27,500 nt of DNA from Chrysomallon squamiferum (GCA_012295275.1 CM022666.1:2503616-2531115); one strand, 5' to 3'; counted from the first letter of the stretch, positions 1 through 9,683 are shown. The notes: a model not told the origin generated them from the sequence alone. Numbers and translations: made by a program.

Positions 1-451
1 CAAATAATCTATCTTTATGAAAATCACTGCATTCAGTACAGTACAAACTAAAACCTTCACCAGATGTCAGAGAATGAACAGTCTCTGTCCTGCTGCATTT
101 TATTATAAACAGTATGATGATGATAAAAGAGCAATATCATTCTACCACAGCTTTTATCTAGCAATTAACTGCATGAATTTTTTTTTTTATTAACATTCCC
201 ACGAAAAGGATGATTTAGAAGAAGAATAAATCGCATGCCTCCTAATCTTTTCTGCTGTTTTAGCAGCAAATAATTTGATCAGTGTACCTTTCCGGGAAAT
301 AATATATATATATAAAAAAAAAAATTACTTCTGAGACACTGGCAAGAATGGGAAAAAGCCCAATGGATGCAGCCTTTATTTAATCATCACAATATTCTGA
401 ATAATGTGAATACTGTGCCGTGACATTCACCTGAAATTAAACTGGTTTTAT

Positions 452-520
452 TTTATGGATCCTCAGTTTAATACTTTATGGATCATCAAATTAATACTGT
501 ATAAATCATTGATTTAATAA
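452..520. repeat. 23-bp tandem repeat, 3 copies
   Basis: Three adjacent 23-bp units start at 452, 475 and 498 and share the form TTTATGGATCNTCANNTTAATAC. The third is the most diverged. No protein meaning is evident. Confidence 0.8.
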
Positions 521-664
521 CAGTAAGCACATACTTACTGACATTAAGAATCTAGTGGGTCTTTGCAAAGCAGGTAATATTATTGAATTTCACTTAGATC
601 CAATTAAGGTTCAAGTTTTCATTTTAGCATGCAATTTTCTCCAGCAGTGAGAGCCTTGTTTTAA

Positions 665-666
<2 letters not shown>

Positions 667-708
<42 letters not shown>
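667..708. repeat. Poly-A tract, about 42 nt
   Basis: An uninterrupted run of A. Runs this long can mark the tail of a retroposed copy, but no retroposon body or target-site duplication is visible beside it. True length is uncertain because such runs are error-prone in sequencing. Confidence 0.9.
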
Positions 709-712
<4 letters not shown>

Positions 713-897
713 ATTCTGGAAAATATAAATAAATATTTGCTTATATATTTCTTTATTGTACCAACATCTTCACCAGAAAGAATAAAAAAAGTGAATTATT
801 TGTTTAATAATTTCATGAATAAGTACAAAAATGTCAACAACCATTTGCAACTCAATGGGCTACAATCATCAAGAATAAAAATCTACATTTAAAATAT

Positions 898-962
898 TTA
901 TGTATATGTCTGTGTGCATGTGTGTTTGTGTATGTGTGTGTGTGTGTGTATATATATATATT
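898..962. repeat. (TG)n/(TA)n microsatellite
   Basis: An imperfect TG repeat passes into a TA repeat. This is a simple dinucleotide tract with no other content. The flanks (709-1070) are ordinary AT-rich sequence in which I see nothing further. Confidence 0.9.
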
Positions 963-1075
963 CATAAATCAAATTTTCTTTAATACTCTCTTTACATCTT
1001 CATAAACAAAACATTATGCTAAAAACAAATATTTTAATATCTTCAATGATGGAAAATTAAACAATATTCACTAAC

Positions 1076-1313
1076 AGTCACTACTCTTAAACAATCTTAA
1101 TGAACAGTCATTACTCTTAAACTATCTTCACAAAGTCACTACTCTTAAACTATCTTCACGGACAGTCACTACTCTTAAACAATCTTCATTAAAAGTCACT
1201 ACTCTTAAGCAATCTTCACGAACAGTCACTACTCTTAAGCAATCTTCATTAAAAGTCACTACTCTTAAGCAATCTTCACGAACAGTCACTACTCTTAAAT
1301 GATCTTCACAAAA
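1076..1313. repeat. 30-bp minisatellite with 60-bp higher-order pattern, about 8 copies
   Basis: The unit AGTCACTACTCTTAA starts at 1076, 1106, 1134, 1164, 1194, 1224, 1254 and 1284. From 1164 on, two versions alternate (ending CTTCACGAAC and CTTCATTAAA), so the more recent unit of duplication is 60 bp. Because 30 is a multiple of three, the minus strand reads open through the array as EDCLRVVTVR/EDCLRVVTFN. That ORF (1128-1520) is most likely a by-product of the repeat, since it has no recognisable domain and depends wholly on array phase. Confidence 0.9.
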
Positions 1314-2430
1314 CAACCGTTTCTCTTCAATTCTCAAAAAATCTTTTCGAGAGCCAACAATTAAGCTGCGAAATGACATCTCATTATGATCAAACATTGA
1401 GGTCAGCTTGAGACCGCAGCTCTTCGGAGGCCTGCCTGCCTGCCTGCCTGCCTGCTTCTTGTGAATTTGATTTATTAGAGCAAATTGTACACAAAACGCA
1501 GCTAAAGAAACAGAAGCCACATGATGTCAATTAACCTTTAAGAAACTGGTGGCCAAATCCTTTCACTGCCTTTGCCCGCCGCCGTTAAACCGAATGCTCT
1601 GAAGATTACCTTTTCTTCCTGCTGTTAATTTCCATTTGGCATTCCTAAGCAAATATTATTGCTGGTCATTTTGTGTGTGTTTGTGTGTTTTCACACATCA
1701 TGGTAACAGAATTTACAGAAGTGTGGTATTTATTTGAATGGTGACTCTGTTTTGTTTTTTATAGCTAAAACGTGAAGATAGGCAAATGAAGATACGAACT
1801 TGAAGTAACTGATGAAAACCTGTGTAAATGTTTTTTTTTTTTTTTTTTTAAATTTAAATTTTAACACAGTTGTAGATTTAGGTACCATGCAAATCTCAAT
1901 CTCTGATTGAATATCAAATATTTCAAAAAATTTTCAAATTGAGTTTAATTTTGAATCTTGAAATACTTTGCAGAATAATAAAGTATATCACAAACAGCTG
2001 ATGAAGGAAGAGTCAGCTGAGTAATAGAAATTAGAAAAACAATAAAAATATCCACTGCATTCAGTGTATGTATGGTGATTAACATAACTACACAAAGCTG
2101 AAATTTTAATAATAAGCAGCTGATCAGCAAACCAAAAAAATATCTATAACAACACTATTATTTGGTTAATATGAATTTCATCTTAAAATTATTATTATTA
2201 TTATTTTTTTTTTTCATTTTGTTTATTGTTTATTAATGTGGATGGGTTGGGTCCATTGTTTGCCTCTCTTTCTCTAATTGTCTGTGCATTGTAATACGTG
2301 AAATTCTAAATACACTAAAACTGATTCTAAACTTTGTGATGGTTCCAAACTGAACTGAATATTCAGTGAAATATATACACCCTTACTGCTAAATGTCTCT
2401 TCTGTGTGAACATCACTCCCAGTATCATAT
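1314..2430. other. Unassigned intronic DNA with a short complex patch
   Basis: A (CCTG)n tract lies at 1431-1456. A less repetitive patch at about 1550-1660 contains GCCCGCCGCCG, unusual for this AT-rich window. A poly-T run covers 1831-1849. I see no exon with a phase or peptide that fits the PH gene. Confidence 0.5.
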
Positions 2431-2431
2431 G

Positions 2432-2628
2432 GGAACTTTCAAAATAGATTAAAATAAACAAAATAAATAATTAAGAACTGATATTACCAAACGTATGGCA
2501 ACATCCAAAATATATTAAAATAAAGAAAATAAATAACTGGGAATCGATATTACCAAACATGTGGCAATTTTCAAAATGTATTAAAATAAACAAAATAAAT
2601 ATCTAAGAATTGATATAATTAACCCATA
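2432..2628. repeat. 65-66 bp tandem repeat, 3 copies
   Basis: Units start at 2432, 2497 and 2563. Each holds the order GGCAA-TTTTCAAAAT-TATTAAAATAAACAAAATAAAT, then a GAATTGATAT block and ACCAAAC. Divergence between copies suggests an old duplication. Confidence 0.85.
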
Positions 2629-4106
2629 ATCTTCACAGCCGCCAACTTCAAAAGGAAACACAGGTAGTTTACCTCAATGCACCTGTACAACTGTCAGAGT
2701 ACATTAACTTTACAGCTTACTATAAGAGGCTTCCTTTGACTGTCAGTGTTAATTACCTCAATATATATATATATATATAATTTTTTTTTTTTTATTATTC
2801 CTGAACCATTCTCAAAATGATAAAGATCAAAGACAGAAATAATACTATTTGATGCCTTTTACCTCCAAACTGGACAGAATATCTCAAAAAACTTTGGAAA
2901 CATGCCAAGTACCGACTGATCACAGATTATAATTGGAACTACACATTCAGATGAAGGAATGACTGTTTAAAATGGACATCATGACGTTAAGGATTGTTAG
3001 ACATTAGCTATGTTGTTTTTTTTTTTTTTTTTTTTTTTAAATAAAGATTGTGATATGAGAGATGAATTCCTTTTCTATAGCAAAATTGGGCTAATTTCAA
3101 AAAGAAAAAAAATTAGAAAAGCACCATATTTAAAAAAAAAAGAAAACAGATACAACTACTAGTACAGGTAGAATAGTAGCAGCAACAGTAACATCAATAG
3201 TACTACTAGTATTGGTGATGGTGATTAGATGATGGTTGTTGTTGGGGTAGTGGTAGTGGAAACAACTGCACTGGCAGCTGTAGTATTACCAGAACTACTA
3301 GTAGTAGTGGTAGTGGAAACTATCATTAATAGGAGTAGAAGAAACAGTAAGTGGTAGAACTATAGCAGTAGTAGTATCAGTAATTGTAACAAGAATAGTT
3401 ATAGCAGCAGTAATCATAATAGTAATAGTGTTAGTAATGCTAAAATATAAATTGCCAACTCTGTTCTGCAGACTATAAAAGAAATAACAATAAGTATTTT
3501 CCAATGATTTGTTAACAACCATACTGATAATGGGCCACTTAAAAAACCTAGATCAGTGATTACAAATAAATAATAAAATAAATAAATAAATAAATAAATA
3601 AATAAATAGATAAATAAACCATATTGAACTAAGCCAAGTGTCTTGGACATTATACCAAATTCTGTCTATGTGCCTTAATTCAGCAATGCTTTAGGCATGT
3701 TTGTCTTTTAACTGGATTTTGGAGAAAATCACTTCAGCTACAAATGGACTGTGGGTTCAGTTCTGGCTGTTTCTTTGAATAATTTTCCAGTCTCACCATT
3801 ATTCAATGATTATTCATTCATAGGCTCAACGTACATTGTTCTGTTTACGGGAAGGTGCATAAAATGATTTTCTTATTGCTAATCTCTGCTTACAGTCCAT
3901 AATGTGGAATAATCCAGTGAACAAAACTAAGATTTGATTTGACAGAGGCTCTTTGCCACTGAGATTAAAACCTGGTTCATGTATGACACCTCAGATCTGA
4001 AATAATGATGATTAATTTGTTTTTATCCTAATCTGCAAATACATTTTCGTCTGAAGATAAGTTTTCTTTGACAAAAAAAAAAAAATTAATAATAAATAAA
4101 AGAAAA
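2629..4106. other. Intronic DNA with AGT-rich and AAAT tracts
   Basis: 2761-2778 is a TA repeat and 3017-3038 is poly-T. 3155-3440 is an imperfect trinucleotide-rich stretch (AGT/GTA/CAG units, many changed), giving spurious ORFs rich in T, I and V. 3564-3619 is (AAAT)n. 3650-4030 is less repetitive, with no assignable exon. Confidence 0.6.
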
Positions 4107-4254
4107 GAAAATAATTTTAGATAACAATGGACTGCAGAGATGTAGAAATTCTCTAGAAAATAATTTCAGACAACAACAATCTGTAGAGATGTAGAAATTC
4201 TCGAGAAAATAATTTCAGAAAACAATAATCTGTGGAGTTACAGAAATTCTAGTT
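4107..4254. repeat. 49-bp tandem repeat, 3 copies
   Basis: Units start at 4107, 4156 and 4205. Each contains GAAAATAATTT(C/T)AGA, a central CAAT..CTG segment and GTAGAAATTCT. The copies are clearly related but diverged. Confidence 0.85.
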
Positions 4255-4699
4255 TAAAAATGAATCAAAAAAAAAACTGAAAATAAATAAAATTAACAAA
4301 ATAAAAAAAAAAATAAAATTTAAAAATTAAAACAAATAAACAAACAAAAATCCATAACTTAACAGAAAAAAAATCAGGCATGCCATACCTTAAAAATAAT
4401 CAATCTTTGGTTCTAAAAAAAGAAAAGCAACAAAACGAATTTAAAAAAATATATATAAAAACAAAACTAAAATTTATTTTAAAAAAAATATCCAAACTAA
4501 ACTCAATTCTTGAACTAAAATAATAAAAAATAAAAAAAAATAAAAAAACCTATAACATTTACTCAAATACACCTTGGTACTCTAGAAATACATAACACAT
4601 CGCAGACAAAGCTAGGAACAAACATTGCCAAAAAATGTCATACACCAACAAAACGTTAAAAAAAAAAAAAAAAAAAAATTATATACATTATTATTATTA
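4255..4699. other. Very A-rich stretch
   Basis: Almost pure A/T with A-runs on the + strand (for example 4657-4678), ending in an ATT repeat at 4688-4704. No gene-like content. Confidence 0.7.
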
Positions 4700-4710
4700 T
4701 TATTGTTTCA

Positions 4711-4887
4711 TTCTTGCAAATTCTTTTCTCTTTTGACAGATGAGAATGCAGTGTCCCTGGTCTGAAATCTGGCAACACAATGTGTCAAAATGTCATCGGC
4801 TGTTTGCGATTCACCTTGGGACATCTCACACTGAGTGAAACGGAAATTGAAAAGTCGGTGACCACTGGTGTTATTGCCAGCCTTGTG
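4711..4887 (-). other. 59-codon open frame in a complex island, unassigned
   Basis: On the minus strand a frame is open from just after a TGA (4888-4890) to a TGA at 4708-4710. It begins HKAGNNTSGHRLFNF, contains CEMSQGESQTADDILTHC near the middle and ends VKREKNLQE; its first Met is codon 22. A strong acceptor-like tract (TTTCCGTTTCACTCAG) lies inside it, directly before CEMSQGES. The sequence has far less simple repeat and more G/C than its surroundings. The order N-T-S..R..F....Q...GES.....D.....C loosely recalls the spacing in Gag proteins of LTR retrotransposons, but this is only an impression. It could equally be chance, a decayed element, or part of a conserved non-coding island. It has no fit to the PH domain. 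Confidence 0.25.
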
Positions 4888-4893
4888 TCACAA

Positions 4894-4901
4894 TGACGTC
4901 A
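4894..4901. promoter_or_regulatory. Consensus cAMP-response element TGACGTCA
   Basis: An exact 8-bp palindromic CREB/ATF site. A homeodomain-type TAATTA follows at 4927-4932. Both sit in the complex island at 4711-4935, which makes use as an intronic enhancer conceivable; function is inference. Confidence 0.3.
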
Positions 4902-4941
4902 TCAACGTTGGGGCCGAAGCTGCTGGTAATTAGAGACATCT

Positions 4942-4947
4942 TTTGTA

Positions 4948-5005
<58 letters not shown>
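4942..5005. repeat. Poly-T tract with interruptions
   Basis: About 55 T residues, broken once by C. The minus strand gives a poly-lysine ORF which is an artefact of this run. 5010-5770 is AT-rich intron with a small CA tract (5296-5314) and a poly-A run at 5686-5701; I see nothing else in it. Confidence 0.85.
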
Positions 5006-5007
<2 letters not shown>

Positions 5008-5770
5008 GTTTCTCTTGTGGAAAGCTGGAGTAATTTCCAACAACTTGAAGTGTTAGCAAGTTGAAAATGAACAAAAGGAAATTAAGAAAATTATGGAAAT
5101 AGTTGAAGACTGACTGTTTTTTTTTTTAATTTTTATTTATTTAAGTTTTTTTCAATTCTTCTTCTTTTATTTCAAGGATATTGACCTTAGAATGTTAATG
5201 AGAGTTACGTAAAAAAAAAAAAAAAATCATAATAAAAATCTTGTCTTTTTAAAGTTTCTTTTAAAACAGACTTATATATTGTTGTTTTATTAAACACACA
5301 CACAAACACACACATGCATATAATTACAAATAACCTTGAGAAAAGCTTGACAGAGAGAGTATGATAAAAACATGAAGGGAATAATTAGGCTGGCTGTCTG
5401 TGAAATGAGATGTTTTTCTAGTAAACAAATTCAAATTGTCCTTGATTTTTGTTCCTTGTATTATTTACTTCAGCTCATTTGTTTATTCATTTATTCATTT
5501 CAGTAAAAATAAATCAGACTACATACCCAATGGGAACAAAAAAAACAAACAAGTGTAAAATATAAAAAGCACATAAATTTAAATTTAAAAATTGATTTAT
5601 AAATTGGTGCTGTTTTAGTAAACAAATACTGCTCTTTTGTTTGTAGACATTACAAATTGCTGATAACTAATTTTGTAATACCTGCAAAAAAAAAAAAAAA
5701 AATGGTTTACTATAAGAGCACTAATTTTTTAACCAACAGGTAAATGACTAGTTACCATAGTAACAGTTAC

Positions 5771-5833
5771 CTTGGTATCTTTTGCATAGTACAGCTTTCT
5801 TCCTTTTAGTTTGAAATATCTTCTTTTCCATCT
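5771..5833 (-). CDS. DGKD/DGKH: Internal exon, PH domain of delta/eta-type diacylglycerol kinase
   Basis: This is a 63-nt exon of exactly 21 codons, reading RWKRRYFKLKG, then RK, then LYYAKDTK. On the minus strand it follows a pyrimidine-rich acceptor ending TTATTTTCAG and precedes the donor AAG|GTAACT. Both boundaries are phase 0. The peptide has the beta2-beta3 pattern of a PH domain (RWKRRYF, then LYYAK). From family knowledge, the wording LYYAK after an SFQR(W/S)KRRYF-type strand fits the N-terminal PH domain of type II diacylglycerol kinases (delta/eta), which phosphorylate diacylglycerol to phosphatidic acid at membranes; this PH domain helps membrane targeting. It joins in frame to the exon at 6949-6996. 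The usual next motif, FDE(I/V)DL, is not in the window, so the fragment covers only about the first third of the PH domain. The family assignment comes from remembered family sequence, not a search. Another PH protein is possible but less likely. Confidence 0.88.
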
Positions 5834-6948
5834 CTGAAAATAAATATTTCACCTGTTTAATTAATAATTTCAAAATAACAACAATAACACAATAACAACA
5901 TAATAATAGTAATTCTTCTAATGATTTAATAATAATACAAATAACAGTAATAAAAAGAAACATAAACAAAACTAATAAACATTCATAATAATAGTAATAC
6001 TAATAACAATATACTACTAATAAAAAAAAACAATATAAAAAAATAATAATAATAATAATAATAATATCAAATTAAAGAAGAGATGTTTCAGTTACTGAAA
6101 AGATGGTTATTTACAATCTATCATTACGAAGCATCAAACATTTCATAAAAGCAATATGAGCCCTTGTTAGAATGGGACATTGTCCAATGAGAGTCCAACA
6201 GAAAACTGATCCTTAACCACTCGGAAGAATCCATCTACACAACAATAAGACAGAGATCTCATATGGATTTATATTCAAAATATTCGTCTATTTCAAAAAT
6301 ATTTATATCCAACAATCAAAAACTAAATATAACATGATGAATTCCCATCTTTGGAACATGTACAATTACGTCATAACTACTAAAATTAAAAGCAGACAGA
6401 TATACAGAAAGGTAAGTAGTCACTACACATTCCCCATCAGACTTAGTCCATGGATTACAATTGTGTATCTACACAACTCGAATATACTTGCAAGACTGAG
6501 TCATTTCTAGACAAGACAATATACTTAACAGACTGAGTTCTCAATAAGCTTGTGGATGAAATCACAAGTTTGAGTTAGCGACAATACCAGAACCTTTTCG
6601 CTTACCTACTTAATAAATATGACTGATGATGCAAACACATGAATTTCTTTCTACCATAGACATATAATTACATTAATAATTAGCCAGTCAGTTACTTTAA
6701 CATGGTCTATAAAAAGTAAAATTATCTAAAATTAAGAACAGGTCTGTAATATATTTTCTAACTTGGGACTGTTTTTCCAAGAAAACAAAATGGTGGATAT
6801 ATATATACTTAGCATCAAGATGCCTATAAACACCTGGGCTTCAGTGAAATCCAGTTTTGAATTATTTTATGGAAACTATGGTTTGTTCATGGGAATTATG
6901 GATTTTACATAGTTCCCCTGTAATTAAGAATTAAGATTGAAAACTTAC
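5834..6948 (-). other. Intron between the two PH exons
   Basis: The 1115-bp intron lies between donor CCAG|GTAAGT (ending at 6948) and acceptor TTTTCAG (5834-5836). It contains AAT/AAC-rich DNA at 5870-6065. A fragment at 6161-6200 resembles the ~118-bp array at 21.2 kb, and two loose copies of an AATATACTT...GACTGAGT motif lie at 6481-6540. No coding segment is evident. Confidence 0.75.
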
Positions 6949-6996
6949 CTGGAATGAACTCGTTTGTTTCAGTAGGTACCCTTCTTTTATGCATGT
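6949..6996 (-). CDS. DGKD/DGKH: Internal exon, start of PH domain of delta/eta-type diacylglycerol kinase
   Basis: This is a 48-nt exon of 16 codons that translates as TCIKEGYLLKQTSSFQ. On the minus strand the acceptor is a long pyrimidine tract ending CTGTTTTTCAG and the donor is CCAG|GTAAGT, a full consensus. Both boundaries are phase 0. The peptide is the first beta strand of a PH domain (KEGYLLKQ) and its loop. Joined to 5771-5833 it reads ...TSSFQ-RWKRRYF..., with no gap and no stop. In vertebrate DGK delta/eta the equivalent stretch has the form KEGMLTKQNNSFQR. The intron to the next exon is 1115 bp. No signal peptide or membrane segment is involved; the domain acts on the cytoplasmic side. 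The exon is too short and lacks a start codon, so it is easily missed in ORF searches. Confidence 0.9.
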
Positions 6997-7550
6997 CTGA
7001 AAAACAGAAATTAAAGAATTTTGTCAAATATTTGTTTAAAATTAGTTTTTGTTTTTGTTTCCAATACAAAAATATTTCTAAAATAATTTTTTAATAAAAA
7101 AATAATTTGACATAAATCACTCATGGACATTGTTTTAAAATAAAAATTAAAAAATCCACAATGAACAATTTTGTATTTCAGTATAATTGTGAAGAAAAAT
7201 AATAACCAAACATCTTTTTAGAATAATTATAAAAAAAAATTCTAACATTTTTTTTAGAAATAATCTTTATTCTAACAATCATTGTTCTAAATAATTATAA
7301 AAAAAAAAAAAAAAAAAAAAAACAATCAACTTTTAGTTTTTTTAAATATTTATTCTAAAACCTAGCAATCGTCTTTTAAAACCAATTATCCAAATATCTA
7401 ACACAAACACTTCTTTTTTTTTTTTTTTTCAAAAAATAATTCTTCAAAAATAAAACTCTATTTGTCTTCAGATAAGGCCACAAATACAATGACATCAGTT
7501 TTTTTTTAAACAATTTTTGTTAAGCAGCAGCTGCAAATTAGAAAAAGATC

Positions 7551-7589
<39 letters not shown>

Positions 7590-7645
7590 AGACAATAATT
7601 TTAAATAAAATTTAACCCAATCAGTCAACATGGGACATGTATTAC
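6997..7645 (-). other. Intron between microexon and first PH exon
   Basis: The 649-bp stretch is extremely A/T-rich. It includes a poly-A run at 7300-7322, a poly-T run near 7412-7429 and a longer poly-A run at 7552-7588. It has a full-consensus acceptor at its 3' (low-coordinate) end. It is an intron only if the microexon is used; otherwise it is part of a longer intron. Confidence 0.5.
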
Positions 7646-7663
7646 CTGAATGTGAGATGAAGT
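7646..7663 (-). CDS. DGKD/DGKH: Probable 18-nt microexon just upstream of the PH exons
   Basis: This is an 18-nt in-frame segment encoding TSSHIQ. The minus strand shows an acceptor with the tract TTTTTCTTGTCTAG and a donor CAG|GTAATA, and the length is a multiple of three. Spliced to the 6949-6996 exon it gives TSSHIQ-TCIKEGYLL. Human DGK delta has, as I remember it, a short Ser/Thr-rich linker (of the type STSGQIRQK) before the same PH start, which makes the position and composition reasonable. The 649-bp intron between them is AT-rich and contains a poly-A run. The splice sites are seen directly; that the exon is used is inference. Either site could be a chance match, since AT-rich DNA makes pyrimidine tracts common. 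Confidence 0.5.
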
Positions 7664-8342
7664 CTAGACAAGAAAAATTTAAAAAAAATAAAATAATTTT
7701 TTATTTTTTTAAATAAAAATTTCTACTTATGGGATTCACAATTAAAATGTGACTGGAAAATAAATGAAAAAGACCAGCTCTAAATTCTTCCTTGTTTTTA
7801 AATTTAGTTTTACTGAAATTATTTGAAAGAGAAAATAAAAATAAAATAAAACACTGGATATTTCTGAAATGAAGAAACTGGGTATGAAAGATTTGTAAAA
7901 CCTTCTTTATAATTTTTTTTTTTACTTTTTATTTATCCGAACAAATCTTTTAAGATGTCAATAATATTACCAATGATAATAATAATGATAAATGATACAA
8001 AGATGATGATAAATGATAAATAATATTAGTAACAATAAAAATAATAATAAATATACAATATAAATAAATAATGATAATAATATTGATGATGGTGAAAAAT
8101 GACAGCAATAAAAATTCTAATTAATAAAATGTACAATATAAAAAAATAATAACACCAGCAACAATAAAAATGATGATGATAGTAAATAATATAAATTATA
8201 ATAATATATACTATATAAATAATAACAAGAACAGCAACAATAATGATGACAATAATAAAAATTAATAAAGAATAATAAAAATTGTAATAAAATATTACAA
8301 TAACTGAGAAGAATAAAACATAATAAAAATATATACTATATA

Positions 8343-8397
<55 letters not shown>

Positions 8398-8961
8398 GTG
8401 GTGACTGAATATGAAAAATGAAGAAAATAAATTGAAAATCTGCTGTTATAAAATTCAACTGGCATTCAAAAGCTTTTTTGAAAACCCTTCAAAAGTTTAG
8501 TGAGTTTCTTTTATAATCAAGTTTATTTCCATATAAAAATATATTTATTTAGTGTGTCTATATTTATGTGTGTGTTTATTTGTATAATAATTATATATAT
8601 ATATATATATATATATTTATAAATATGTTTTGATATGTTTTGATATTTGGTATTGTTACTTAAACAACCTGCTATATATTTAGTAATTTATATATAACGT
8701 GTGCGTGTAAATCATTAGTCTAGTGCTAATTTGCCACTTAGATTAAGTATCTTTCTTAGTTAATAACTAGTGGGAAGGAATGATTAAAGAAACATTTCAG
8801 AAGCATTCAATACATAATTAACTGGCAGTTATAATAAACCATTTTAGAAATTTTGGATATTTGTTGAATTTTTGTCATTATTATTATTATTATTATTAGT
8901 GTCAGTTATTTTAAAATCCTGTTTGTAGTATTTATTAATTTATTTATTTATCATAAATATT

Positions 8962-8993
<32 letters not shown>

Positions 8994-9620
8994 CTGGATA
9001 ACATCAAAAAGGAGACACAAACTAAAAATAAATACTGGAATTTTAAGAACATGAAAAAGGAAAATATAAAAAAAAAAAAAAATAATAGTAATAAAAATAA
9101 AAGATGACAACAAAATTATACATAAGGTCTATTGATTGCATTCTTGATCTTTTCCATGGCAACAGTTTCCATGACTACCAACAATCAAAAGAAATATCCA
9201 ACAAGAAGAAAGCTATTCTCAATGTCTGTTGATTATTCTTTGTACTTCCAAAGAAATCAGATGATTAAAATTTTCTACTTTTATCAAGAAGCTGAAAATT
9301 AAAGATTTCCAATCCTCGTGAATCTTTTTCTTCTTTTTATAAACAGATTCTGTCTGTTATTAATTTTTTCTTTCTTACCTTCCTTCATTTATGTTCAATA
9401 GAAAAAAAAAAAAAAAAAAAAATTAATAATTTTTGATTTTCTTAATTTATTTTTATTTTTAAAATCTTATTATGTTGGCTTTATACAATTATTATTCTGA
9501 CTGTTAATTTGATTGATTATTAAACTGTATTTAATGAAAATAGGATTATTTTATATTCTTTTTATATTTATTTATATATTTTACTGATTTTCATTTTACC
9601 TTTTAAATCTTTATTACTAA
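7664..9620. other. AT-rich non-coding DNA, 5' of the PH exons
   Basis: 7960-8400 is dominated by degenerate AAT/GAT/AAC triplets and ends in a clean (AAT)n at 8345-8395. 8597-8616 is (AT)n, 8878-8899 is (ATT)n, 8967-8993 is poly-T and 9402-9421 is poly-A. One non-repetitive patch (9120-9260) has an acceptor-like site but no acceptable donor. Nothing is assignable. Confidence 0.6.
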
Positions 9621-9636
9621 TATTTATTTATTTAAT

Positions 9637-9683
<47 letters not shown>

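Larger units (their letters stand above)
1..5770 (-). other. Large intron 3' of the PH exons (left end beyond window)
   Basis: If the minus-strand gene is real, this whole stretch is intron following the exon at 5771-5833. I looked for the expected continuation (an exon encoding FDE, then I/V, then DL) on the minus strand and found none. The stretch holds many poly-A/poly-T runs, several small tandem arrays listed separately, and one complex island near 4.7-4.9 kb. That it is a single intron is inference. Confidence 0.5.

Noticed and set aside
667-708. Poly-A tail of a retroposon
   Set aside because: No recognisable LINE or SINE body, and no target-site duplication around it.
1076-1313. CRISPR-like array
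   Set aside because: Units are contiguous with no unique spacers, and the DNA is clearly eukaryotic.
1591-1640. Possible 35-nt minus-strand exon ending AAAAG|GTAATC
   Set aside because: Its reading frames give no peptide that continues the PH domain, and its length would break phase.
3894-3958. Minus-strand exon-like segment reading WQRASVKSNLSFVHW between an acceptor (TTTTAATCTCAG) and donor GTAAGC
   Set aside because: It lies where the next PH exon might be, but lacks the FDE-DL motif, is 65 nt long (not a multiple of three) and matches no PH strand pattern convincingly.
4871-5074. Minus-strand ORF with a poly-lysine run
   Set aside because: The lysines are a poly-T tract read in reverse; the remaining residues have no recognisable pattern and a different frame covers the same island.
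9122-9174. Minus-strand segment with acceptor TTGATTGTTGGTAG and possible 53-nt exon
   Set aside because: The only donor (GTATAA) is poor and the phase does not fit the downstream microexon.
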